Source of the DNA: Epichloe hybrida
Taxonomy: Eukaryota > Ascomycota > Sordariomycetes > Hypocreales > Clavicipitaceae
Length of the DNA: 64,000 nt
Direction: 5' to 3'
Assembly (NCBI GenBank): GCA_019022495.1
Contig: JAFEKR010000001.1
Span: 7,130,001-7,194,000, forward strand
Part shown: positions 10,806 through 21,628 of the stretch, piece after piece
Layout: each line of letters begins with the position of its first letter
Position numbering within the stretch: position 1 is the stretch's first letter
Notes under the pieces: model-generated
What the model was told of the DNA's origin: nothing
Database searches by the model: none
The model's input: only the letters and a program-made list of their open reading frames with translations
Position numbers and translations under genes: made by a program

Positions 10806-12648
10806 TCAAAGCGCCGCGCCGCCCAGAGAAAACTTCCTCAGCGCCTGCCCCTCGCCCACCCACAAACTAGGCATCCTCTCCCCTCCCATGGTGCTGAACA
10901 TCAGTGCCCTCACGGGCGTGTCCGTCCTGATCTTGTCCAGGGCCGGGCTCCTAACCGTGCGGCCCGTCTCGAGCGAGAACAGCTTTACCGTGCCGTCGTC
11001 CTGAGCGGCCGCCGCGACACCCGCCTCGGTGCATACATCCCAGCCTGTATGGAAATGCGCGGCGTTCTTGTACCCTGGGAACGAGAGCAGTGGCCTCCTC
11101 CCGTTCCCGTTGGATTGCTCGCCGAAGAAGCGCATGTCGTAGAGGGACATGGTGTTCTCGAGCCCCGCGACCAGAACCTGATGAGGGTTGATGCTTCGAA
11201 GGTGCGCTATCGAGCTTGCGTGGCGGATGCACGTCCGTTCTGGCTCGGGGGTGCGTAAATCCGTGATCCAGAGACGCGGCCGTCGTCCGCCCGCGAGGAG
11301 CACGTTGTGATTGGACTGCTGGAAGTCTACGTCAAAGATCTCCTGGGGAAGTCGTCTCCTATCTTCGGGTGCGATCCACGTCATGGCGTCGTCGGTCCGC
11401 ACCGACAGCATGCCTGCACTCGTACCGACCACGCAGAGGAGGTCCGACGAGGCAGGCGCGGGTGTGCAGGTGTGGACGAGCCATGCGTCACGGCAGCGAT
11501 GCCCGATGGAAAGTTGCTGGTACTCGTTTGCTGGGCAATAAATCTCAGCTTGCATCTTCATCAATGAGTTGACGCCCGACTTCTTTCGTGCAACTTACTC
11601 TCGCCTAGTAACCACCTCTGGTCGGGAGCCTCCCCCTCGACCGGCGGTGAGAAGGAATACAGCCCACAGCTATGGTATGACTCCCTTGACGTTGACTCCC
11701 TTGACGTCAACAGCATCCTGTGCGTCGGCTCATGATACGTAATCGACGACATCTGCGGACACCGAATCATTTCTGCCCGGAACTGGGGAGTTCGCGACGG
11801 CTCGCCTGTGAACGGGTCTTTACCAAACGTGATGCTAACATGATCAGCTCTCCATCTGTCCAGTAAACATCATGTTTTGCAACCCAAGTTACAATACAAG
11901 GTGAGCAACTTACCGATTATTCTCATCCGTAGATAGATACGTTCCAACCAGCGTCTCTTCATCGAGCGCTGGTGTAAGATGAGAGCAGTCAGCACCGCCA
12001 TCCTCACAAAATAAAAAAAATAAAAAAATAAAAAAAATAAACCCCCGCGAGGGAATAAAGGACTCACTAGCATAAGCAACATCACCACCGACCCAAAAAC
12101 AACTCATGTTCGCGCTCCTCAACCTCGCAAAGCTCGGCACAAACGGAATCTCCCCCTTGTCCGCAACTCCATCCGCCCATGCCGCGCACCCAATATCTCC
12201 ATCTGCCATCCTCCCCCTCCCATCCTCCGCCGGCCCAGCCCCACGGTCCATTTCCCTGCTCAACAGCCCGCCACGCACAATGTCCTTCCCCAAACCATGT
12301 CTCTTGACGTGACGCCTCACCAGGTCCGCCCTCCTCTGCGCCTCCTCCCGCGAAGCGTCGTCCAGCCTGCGCCGCTTCACAGCATCCGCGGACCACGACG
12401 CTTCAGAAGGAGCAGTGTGGGACTTTTCGATCTTGAAGTACTTCTTCTTCGCGGCATCTGCACGTCTTGTCAATTTCTCCCCAGTATCCGCAAAAAAACC
12501 TCGAGGTAAAAGTAATCTTGGACCAGGTCTCTGCTTTCCGAGACAAAACTTTTCGGCTCAGCCAGCAAGCCACAAGGGGAAGCGGGGAGATCGAAAGATA
12601 AAATTGGTGAATCATCTTACCATAATCATAACCGGGTATTTCTAGCAT
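10806..12648 (-). CDS. DCAF4-like WD40 protein (CUL4-DDB1 substrate receptor)
   Basis: Five exons (12621-12648, 12068-12457, 11914-11968, 11599-11834, 10806-11548) give 483 residues in one continuous frame. The first exon splices to make PGYDY-D-AAKKKYFKI, the N-terminal signature of DCAF4/WDR21 proteins. WD40 blades follow in the C-terminal half, e.g. NVLLAGGRRPRLWITDLRTP, VLVAGLENTMSLYDMRFF and AAAAQDDGTVKLFSLETG. DCAF proteins are known to dock substrates onto CUL4-DDB1 ubiquitin ligases; that role here is inferred. The start could be an in-frame ATG 75 bp upstream at 12723. The third intron of the leader-side half (11969-12067) contains an extreme A/T run around 12008-12042. In exon 4 a 15-bp segment is exactly duplicated in tandem (11678-11707), inserting the repeat TSRES-TSRES. 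The last acceptor (GCAAG at 11549) was chosen because it alone preserves the frame. Confidence 0.8.
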
Positions 12649-13363
12649 CTTCTTTCTTCTTCTTCCTTTAGTGATTCTCTGTGGAATTTTGGCATCTTCC
12701 CGGGCAGTGTGCTCCAGGAACAATGGTCGGATCGAGGTGAGCGCAACTCAAGTCTCAGTCTCAAGTTCTATGTCAAATGAGAGGAATATATGGGCGAATA
12801 TTCCAACAATCTGATCTGCTGGATCTGACACGGTGTGTTTATTCGTGCTCCTGGTAAACGAATCTCGGCGCTCTGGCAATCGACAATTTCCATGCGTCGT
12901 TTTCTGTCCCATCCGGTTGAGAAGTGGCTTTAGCATTAGAAGTGAAGTCAGAAGTCAGAGTCACGTGATGTTCCTCACACTGAAGAACTGGGTACTACTG
13001 ATGAATCTACCTTCATTATTAATATGAGTTGCCACTGGGTGATCACTGATCCGTACTGTAGCAGGAATCAATAAATTGGGCATTCTGCATGTACACTGTG
13101 TACACATCAGAGTGTTTGCTACTAGTCTCATCTTTTCATTCACTGAACAGATGCGCGTCTGTATATTATTTTTTACTTTATTCATTAGGTGTCTAGAACA
13201 CGGTATCTCTAGGAAAAAAGAAAAGTTGCCTCCTCATCCACATCAGAACGCGTTAATTGTTCAAGTTTCAAGACTCGTACAATGCAAATTTAAACATGGT
13301 GAAAGCGAAACAGGCACGAAGGCACGAGGCCGTGCGGGTATGTAATTGAGCCCCATTCTATAT
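12649..13363. other. Intergenic region between the DCAF4-like gene and PMA1
   Basis: This holds the upstream region of the DCAF4-like gene on the right of its start and, further right, the 3' region of PMA1. A CACGTG E-box-like hexamer sits near 12961-12967 and a short inverted pair TGTACACTGTGTACA lies at about 13089-13103. No gene is supported. Confidence 0.5.
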
Positions 13364-16300
13364 TTACGCGGACTTCTCGTGCTGGGTGGATACGCGCTGA
13401 AGGGAAACGACTGTGGAATATTTTGTCAGTCCTTGCTCAGAAATTTGGGTAGGGGACCTTTTTTCAAACTTACCAAAGTCCTCCAGTGAGCGCTGCTTCT
13501 GGTCCTTCTTGGGAGACTTGCCGTGCATCAGGTTGTCAAAGCCGGCGCTGCCCTCCATGAGGTAGTAGAGACCACCCATGACGGCGAAGATGCCGAAAGA
13601 GAAGATCCAGATACGGACAACGCCGACGATGGAGGTCTGCTTGTTGCCGACGAACCAACCAAAGAGACAGAAGAAGGTGGCAATGATGTCGACGACCAAA
13701 ATGGCACCAGACAACTGCCATGAGGGGATGGAGGACCAGAAGGGGCCGTTGGCGCGGGTGATGAAGATCAACCAGTTCTCGGTGAGGGAGATCTCGAGGA
13801 AGAGAACGGGGTCGATCTCACCGAAGTTCTGGACGATACCGCCGTTCTGGCCACCAGCGAACATGGTGGTAAGGGCAATCCAGGTACCGATGGCCAGGAC
13901 AACACCGAGAAGGACGGACATACCCCAGAGCTTGGGCAAGTTCCACTTGACGGGGGTCTGGGAGAAAGGAGCGTTGTCGTAGGCGATGGCCAGGGTGGCA
14001 ATGTCGGCGAAAATGGCAATGAAGACGACCAGTTGGAGGTTGAGGACGCGGTTCAGGATGGCAATCCAGAGGCCAAGGAAGATCTCCATGTGCAGAGACA
14101 GGGCGATACGGTAGACAACGTAGGCGTACATGCGGTGGAAAATTTGACGGGAGGTCTTGAGAGCGTCAATGATTGCACCGAGACCAGGGGCGAGGAAGAC
14201 AATGTCGGCAGCAGAGCGAGCGGCGTCCGAGGCACCCTCGACAGCAATGCCGGTGTCAGCCTTCTTCAATGAGGGAGCGTCGTTGACACCGTCACCAGTC
14301 ATGGCAACGAGGTAGCCACGCTGCTGCAGAATCTCGACGACGGAGTACTTGTGCTGGGGGAAGACCTCGGCGAAACCATCAGCAGCCTCAACGAAGTCAT
14401 AAACCTCGGAACCGGGCATGTCACCGCCGCCGCCGAGACCGAGACGCTCGGCATTGTAGACATTGGTGCCGAGGCCGAGCTGGCGGGAGGTCTCACGGGC
14501 AATACCGACGGCATCACCGGTCAACATCTTGATGGACAGACCAAGCTGCTTGGCCTCGTTGATGGTGCGGGCAGTGTCGTGGCGGGGAGGGTCAGAGCAA
14601 GGCATGATTCCGAGAATCTCCCAAGCGCCCTCGCCGCGCTTGCGGGCAACACCAAGAGAACGGAAACCACGGGTGGCGAACTCGGCAACACAATTCTTGT
14701 AAGCCTTGTCGACAGCCTCAGGAATGGGGTGGTCTTCCTCGACAGTCTTGAGAACGAAGAGAGGGGCACCCTTGACGCAAATGATGCGCTCGCCCTGGGG
14801 AGACTCGACGAGAGCTTGAACCTTCTTGGAGACGGGGTCGAAGGGGTGGAAGTCAATGACCTTGTACTTTGACAGGACAGACTTGGCGCGGGGATAGAAC
14901 TTGAGGGCCTTGAGGAAAGCCTTGTCAATGGCGTCGATACCCTTCTTCTTGCGCGAAGCGGCAAGACAGGCAGTAAGCATCAGGTCATCGGGGTCAACAC
15001 CCTGAACGGTGTAAGGCTCGGCGAGGGACAGCTTGTTCTTAGTCAGGGTACCAGTCTTGTCAGAGCAGAGAATCTCGACACCCGCAAGGGACTCAATGGC
15101 AGAAAGCTTCTGGACAATGGCTTGCTTCTTGGCGAGGTAGGCAGCACCGACAGCCATGGTGGTGGTGACGACAGCAGGGAGACCGACCGGAACACCAACA
15201 ATGGTAATGGCCAGGGTGAAGGTAAGAATATCTTTGATGCCGTTGGAGCGATAGAAGGAGGAGACCCAGACGACCAAGAGGGTGACGATGACAAGAATCA
15301 GCAAAACGGTACCGATACCGTTGAGAACCTCTGTGAAGTGGCCGGTGCCACCAGAAGACTGGGAGACAAGGGCAGCGGCACGACCGACGAAGGTGTTGTC
15401 ACCAGTGGCAGTGACGACCACAAAGGCCTCGCCACGCTTGACAGCGGAAGAAGCATAGCAGTTGTCGCCCTTGTGCTTGTCGACAGCAAGAGATTCACCA
15501 GTGATGGCGGACTGATCAACCTGGAGGAAAGCATCTTCGGTGACGATGCGACCATCGGCGGGAATAATGGTACCCTCTTCAACCTGGAGGATGTCACCGG
15601 GAACGACCTCGGGAGCTTCGATCTCCTTGAGAGTGCCGTCACGCAAAACAACAGCCTTGAGAGCGAGAGTCTTCTTCAATTCTTCGACGATGGAACCGGC
15701 CTGGAATTCTTGGATGAAACCGACAGCGGCGTTGAGCAACAGGAGACCGCAAATGACACCGAAATCGACCCAGTCCTGGAGACCAGCAGCCAAGACAGCG
15801 GCAGCCTAAGAGACAAAAACAAACGACACCGGTTAGCGCGCGGTACCACAAAAAAATGAAAGTGCGATCAGCAATTGAAAGAGAAATGCGGCGCCGTGTG
15901 CGAAATGAGCAAGCTGCAGTAGAAGGCTAAAACGGTGGGTCTCGACAGACGACCAGGACATCGTGGGAATGGAATTCCAGGAAAACGAAGTTAGCCTGGT
16001 CCGGGACAAGGGGGTGTTTCCCCCCCCCTCTCCTTCACACCATGATGATGCTGCCCCCATGACGCTGCTGACGCACTGTGGCCGGTGTTCTCGCGCGCGC
16101 GAGGTCATCGTGACAAGAACTCAAGGCCCAGGGAGACGGAGAGTCGTCGAATGACTCTGGGAGCGTGTTTACGTCGGATGGATCGGCCGGGCCATTTGTC
16201 GCCCACAGGATCCTCCTGTCCACCCACGTCGCTCCACTCTGATCTCCACATGGATCCAGCCAGTGTGGTGAGCCAATTGCTTTCAACCCACCCGAGCTTG

Positions 16301-17129
16301 TGTGGAGCTCGTAATCTGCGCAGACTCATGGGAAGAAAAAAAAAAAATGGCGTGGAAAGAATGCAATGTGGACACAAACAATGGCCCCATTGGGAATTTC
16401 GTCTTGATCGCAAACGTTCCCTAAACGGTCTGCAAAAGCATGCCCTCCAGCTTGCTGTGGTGACCAAATGGGAGAAGGAGAAAACACACGACAAGTGCTG
16501 CTTGCAGTCATTTGAAGCGAATCAATTGAATGCGCGCGCACCAGGATGAGCAAAATGCTCGTTATCTTCTCCCATCTGCAGCTTGCAGTGATGGGAGAAT
16601 CGATTGGGGCAACAAATAGAGGCAAGAGGAAAGTGGACGAGAAACAAAACAGACAGAGTGAATCCAAGACTGGGGATAGAGAAGACAGAGCGCGCGAATT
16701 GAGACTCACCTCCATGACGAACTGGATAGGCCCAACAAAATAAGAGAAGAACTTGAGAATCAGATTCTCCTTCTCCTCCTTCATCTGATTGAGACCATAC
16801 TTGCGGCGGCGAGCAGTGACCTCGGATTCAGTCAGACCAACACGACTGTCAGTCTGGAGCATTTCTTCGGGAACGACACGGCCACCACCGGGGGTGCCCT
16901 CCTCTTCCTCCTCTTCAAAGGCATCGTGGCCATCCTGTGATTCGAGGTCCTCGATCAGGGCGTCGATGTCTTCATCTTCATCGTCGTCCTCGGCGGCAGC
17001 CTTCCTGGGGACGTGCTCAGCAGGGGCCTGCTGCTGCTGCTGATGGTGGTGCTGCCGGGACTTCTCGTCGAACTGGCCAGACTCAATGTTGGTGTCCAGC
17101 GCGGGTGCGCCGGTCTTGTTGTCAGCCAT
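13364..17129 (-). CDS. pma1: Plasma-membrane H+-ATPase
   Basis: Three exons (16710-17129, 13474-15805, 13364-13410) encode 932 residues, close to the 920 of the Neurospora pump. This P3A-type ATPase exports protons across the plasma membrane and sets the membrane potential. Visible motifs include the TGES actuator loop, the phosphorylation site CSDKTGTLT, the KGAP nucleotide-binding loop, MLTGD and [16 protein letters not shown], with about ten membrane helices. The N-terminus is acidic with a short His/Gln run. The last, 47-bp exon supplies [14 protein letters not shown], the regulatory C-terminal tail with the Ser-Thr pair phosphorylated during glucose activation in yeast. Exon 1 ends in phase 0 after QFVME and continues [12 protein letters not shown], across a 904-bp intron that is much longer than the others in this window. 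Codon use is strongly biased to C-ending codons, as expected for a highly expressed gene; this also creates long antisense open frames that are not real. Confidence 0.98.
15806..16709 (-). other. Long (904-bp) first intron of pma1
   Basis: It starts with GTGAGT and ends CTTAG. The strand opposite holds an ORF of about 150 codons without a recognisable domain. The length is about ten times the typical intron here, so it could hold enhancer or RNA elements, but I identified none. Confidence 0.8.
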
Positions 17130-18648
17130 TGTGGTGTTGGTAGACTAACACGTCTTGGATCCGTAGGTTACTGTTGATGCTTTCTTTTGTAGGTTGAGAT
17201 ATTTTTCTGTAGGTTGACGGGGTTAGATGATGGCTGCGTCGGCGCGTCTTGGAAACAATAATAAAATTACCCAAGAGCCAAAGGGGAGAGCGGAGGGGAG
17301 AGAGATTAGGGAAGAGTGAGTGTCGAAGCACCACACGAAGGAGAAGTAATGGTCACTTAGGTGCAACGCATTCGTGGGTGTCGAGAGAAAAAGGAAGGGG
17401 TGGAAAAGTGAGGGCTTGGGGACCGGGTGGGAGGACTATTTCAATGAAAGCGGCATTTCCTTGGCCTTTTGGGTTTGGGGCCAAGACTCAAGAGAAAGCA
17501 ACAGCGAACCCACTTCTGTTTCCCATGAGCATGAGCAAAGCTACATGCAGCCCGCAAAAACCCCATTCTTCCAATAGACTTGGGACGACTGGGACCCTAC
17601 TCCGTACGGACCACTAATCAATACGGAGTAGGTTTTTTTTTTTTTTTTAAGTTAGTTAGTTAGGGCCTGACACAGAGCTTCCATGTGCATGGGCCGCACA
17701 GGGCTTTCCAGGTGGTCCTGGCTGGTCCTGGCTGGGTTCGGTGGCTCTCTTTTGCTGCGAGTTAGGGCAGCCTCTTCCCTGTGTCTCTGCACCACCCACT
17801 GAGTGGTCCACCACAACAACAAGACAACAAGTCGCTCATACTCCGTGCCCCGTAGTCCGTACTCCGTATGTACATACAAGTAAGGCTGCCAATCCACCAG
17901 GAATTACTACTGAGACTCCCAGTTCCAGCACGCGCCCAGAGCACCGAGGTACTCCGACGTCCCGCTGGCTGTGGCGCCCGTCCCATGTCGCCCAGCGTAA
18001 GGAACCTTGTTTCTCACCTTTCTTCTCACGGACATGCACATGGGGAGGGTGTGGCTGTAGAAGCAAGCCATCCATCCCAAAAAAAAATCCTGTCGGCCGA
18101 CCAGAATTGCAGGCAGCAGCATATTAGCAGCATAGCAAAGGCTTTTGCATCCGCGCCTGTTCTGCCGGAACTGAGGCCAAACTGGAATCCTCGGGGAGTC
18201 AGTCAGGTAGGTCCAGTGAGGTGTACATGTAGGTACCTGCTTGGACACACCACGAGGCCGTACAAATTGATTTTTCACCGCACAGTGCATAATCTCCCGT
18301 TTTAGTGGGGTGCTGTCCTGGCCAAGCTTGGCGTTTTTCCTGCACCACGAGTCCACGACAAAGACAAATAGTTGAAGTTGTCGACAACAGGGCGTGACTC
18401 TGCCCTGTCCTGCCTTGTCTGGCGCGATAATAAGCCTCCATGTCTAGTCTACGGAGCTCCGTCGTAGTGTGGCATGAGTGATTGTGATGGCCAGGCAAGA
18501 GTCGTGCGGAGTATGTATGTAAATAAATGTCCGCGACGCAGTCTTTTTAGGAAAAAAAAAAAAAAAAAAAAAAAACTTTCGCCATCTTCACGTCAATTAC
18601 TTGGTCACCGGCCTATCGCATATCCAGGGTTTTTATTATGCGAGTCAT

Positions 18649-18738
18649 TTTTCCTCTTCGCACCGTCTTACATATATGACGGACGATGGGTCGTTTTCCT
18701 CTTCGCACCGTCTTACACATGTGACGGACGATGGGTCA
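18649..18738. repeat. 45-bp direct tandem duplication with internal hairpin
   Basis: Two 45-bp units (18649-18693 and 18694-18738) start TTTTCCTCTTCGCACCGTCT and end GATGGGTC followed by G or A. They differ by only a few bases: the loop is CATATAT in the first and CACATGT in the second. Each unit contains CCGTC...GACGG able to pair as a short stem. Confidence 0.9.
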
Positions 18739-21517
18739 TTTTCCCACGAAAAAAAAAAAAAGACTTCCAGCAACAGACATGAGCCAGGCTCAAGGTCTCG
18801 GAAAGGCGAGAAAAATGCGGCGCCACCAGGAGTTGCTATTGTGATCCTTTTGCGCTCACATCGGCCGTTCTTGGCGGATCCCCAACCTGAGCATTTTGTT
18901 TCTCGATCCCACTAATAATACTCCGTATCCAGTGTCTCGTTCCTTATTGTGCTACGAACTACTCCGTATTACCGTGGCACTCCTCTCTCTCTCTCTCCCT
19001 CAGCCTCGCGTCGCTCATCTTCTCATCCCAAACAAAGCTGGCCGTGGCAAAGTGACGCTGTCCAAAGTGTAGTTCTGTCTTGTCTGTCAGTAATCCGTAA
19101 TGACCAAATAACTTAATAAGACAAGGCAGCTTGGCGAGAAAGAGGGGAGGGCGGTACATAAACTCCCTTCTTCTTGGCGACGGGCAGACAGACATTCCAC
19201 AACAGCTTCCCTGCATCCTTCTATGGCGCCTGCGTCGAGCTTCCGTGCTTTTAGGCACAACAGTGCACATGTACATATCTGCTGCGCTACGGAGTACTCT
19301 GCCGTGAAGCAGCCCAAAAGCTCGCCCATTCTGATTCTGGCTCCGTTCTGGCCGCCGGACAGGAGGGTTGTGACCGGTCGATGTGGTCCGCCGCCAGTGT
19401 CTGTCTGAACATGTAAGCTAGCGTTGCATCCAAGCCCAAGTGGTCGGGAAGGGAAGAAAACAAAACCCTCGGAGTGCCTTATCCTGGGGCTTGTGGTTGT
19501 TTCTGCTTTCCCCGGGTCGCTTATTATTAGAGTTGACTCTTGGCGTTGACTTTGCCTGTGCTTGGTGCCTGGCCTGGGGCCTGTGCTCGTCCGTTTCAAT
19601 CACGGTTTCTGGGCGTTTTTAGCCCGGCGGCCTGGGCAGGGTCATCCCAGGGCTCCGATCAACTATGTACTTCCGTTGTTACGTCCGTATCAAGTCCAGG
19701 ATATGTATGTATTTGTACATGATAAGGGACGGGGGGGGGGGGCAACCTGCCCAGGGGTCCAGATGCACGTCCCCTTCGCATGAGGAAGTGACCAAGTCTC
19801 AGCGGACATGAAGTATATATCACGCACGGAGTATTACTCCAGACATTCTCGTCAAGGTACTCCGTAGAGAGAGAGAGAGATGTGGCCATTGTACGATCCC
19901 TCCCATGTAAAGTCTCTCCAATAGTATGCATGGTATTGTTTGCTCATGGACTTTCCTTTCTGCCTGCCTCATCCGAATGGGCGGTCCGGATCACGCAAAC
20001 GAATGACGCTTTCACTGCGTTTGCTCTCTTCCATGAGGGATTGAAGGTGGAGGCCGAGGCATTTTATATATATATATATATATATACTTTTTTTTTTGCT
20101 GCGTTTTGTTGCCACGCGGACTTCCTTGAATCAATCAATATTCTGCTCATCATTAGATGCCTTATTGCCCCCGATGCTGGGGGCCGGGATGCCGGCGGCC
20201 AGACGTCGACGTCAAGATTGACTTCTTGGCCGACTCGGCCCTCCGCGCATGGATGGCTCCGTATTACTCATTCGGAGTAGATGGAGTACATGTGTTCAAT
20301 AGGCGCACCAGATCGGTTCGCCAACCTCATCGTGTTACATGCAAACCTTGCCATTGATGTGTCAAGCAAGAGCACCGCCGCCCCCATCTATCTGCCTTGT
20401 TCCATACCGGGGGCTTGTCTGTCTGTGCAGCTGTGTCATGTGTTGGTATGGCAGGGAACACGATCCCCGATGGTGCTCATTTCCCGCCAGGTACGGACTA
20501 CGTACACGATCGATTAGCTTTTTTGACATGCTCGGTTTGCGTGGTCATTCATGTCTAGGGGGTTGCTTGGCTGGCCGGTCACGGGCTTGCTGTTCAGATG
20601 AAAAGATTTAAAAATGTCTTTGGTTTTTTTTTTTTTTTCTACATTTTTATAAAAAAAACCACCCGAGGTTGTGGCGTGCCAATCTGGGTTTGTCTGACAA
20701 CTTAACAAGCGACACAGTCTGGATTAAGGTTCCGCTCAAGGTTGTTCCTATCTCAAAGCCATGTCTAAGGGATGCTTTCGGGCCAAGAAGGAGAGGGAAG
20801 GCCCCAAGCCGCGGGCGGGCTGGGGGCAGCTTCTCATCAGATTTTGTCACTGTACGGATCCGTACATGTACATATGTATGATACAGATGCCCGCACTCGG
20901 TATTTCTTGGCGCATTCCCCTTTCCCCAATCCCAAATCCCAATGTCTCATAACCTCCTGCTCGGCACACTTGGCACGCTTGGCACGCTTGTTGGCAATGG
21001 ATGACATGTTCAAGTGGTGGTGGTTGTCTCTGCTTGGACAAGTCAGTCAGCTGGGGGTCCCCAATCGGAAGCGAGTCGCAAACGGCCGGAATCCCACGGG
21101 CAGCAGCAGGCAGGGCCAGGCACGTCCAAGTCCAACAAAATAACAACAAAAAAAAAAAAAAAAAAAAGAGATTGCCACGGCCGAGCTACGGGGAAATGGG
21201 GAAATCTGGAGCACTGTGTGTCGCACGGCGCCAGGCCCCAGTACACGGAGTACTCCGGTCTCCTGTGCGTCTGGTCATCGCGCACGCCCCTCCCCCCCTC
21301 TCCCCCATCCCTCTCCCCCACCCCTGGCTAAAATAAAATGCATGGTGTCTTTCCGGCGGCGTTCATCCCCCCAGTCTGTGCTTTGGCCAGCGTCTTGTCG
21401 CTGTCGTGCATGCCCTATGTATGTATGAGCCCTTCCTTCCCTGCTTGGCTCTCCGCGGCGCGCTAGGCGACAGAGATATTACGGGGAAGAAAATCTGGAG
21501 CCCGTCCGTACGAAGTA

Positions 21518-21547
21518 GGTTGTTTGTTTGTTTGTTTGTTTGTTTGT
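21518..21547. repeat. (GTTT)n microsatellite
   Basis: About six to seven tandem copies of the tetranucleotide GTTT lie just left of a GAA/AAG-type repeat. Confidence 0.9.
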
Positions 21548-21589
21548 ATCGTGCTCCCCTCGTAGTCATGGGCACCCGACCCGTCGCGA

Positions 21590-21628
21590 CGAAGAAGAAG
21601 AAGAAGAAGAAGAAGAAAAGAAGAAAGC
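21590..21628. repeat. (AAG)n microsatellite
   Basis: About a dozen tandem AAG triplets with minor interruptions at the right end. It creates lysine- or glutamate-rich open frames that should not be taken as genes. Confidence 0.9.

Noticed and set aside
14351..15859. Long plus-strand open frames (173 and 245 codons) opposite pma1
   Set aside because: They are antisense to highly conserved pma1 exon sequence; strong codon bias in pma1 removes stop codons on the opposite strand. Their translations are Gly/Asp/Glu-rich with no domain.
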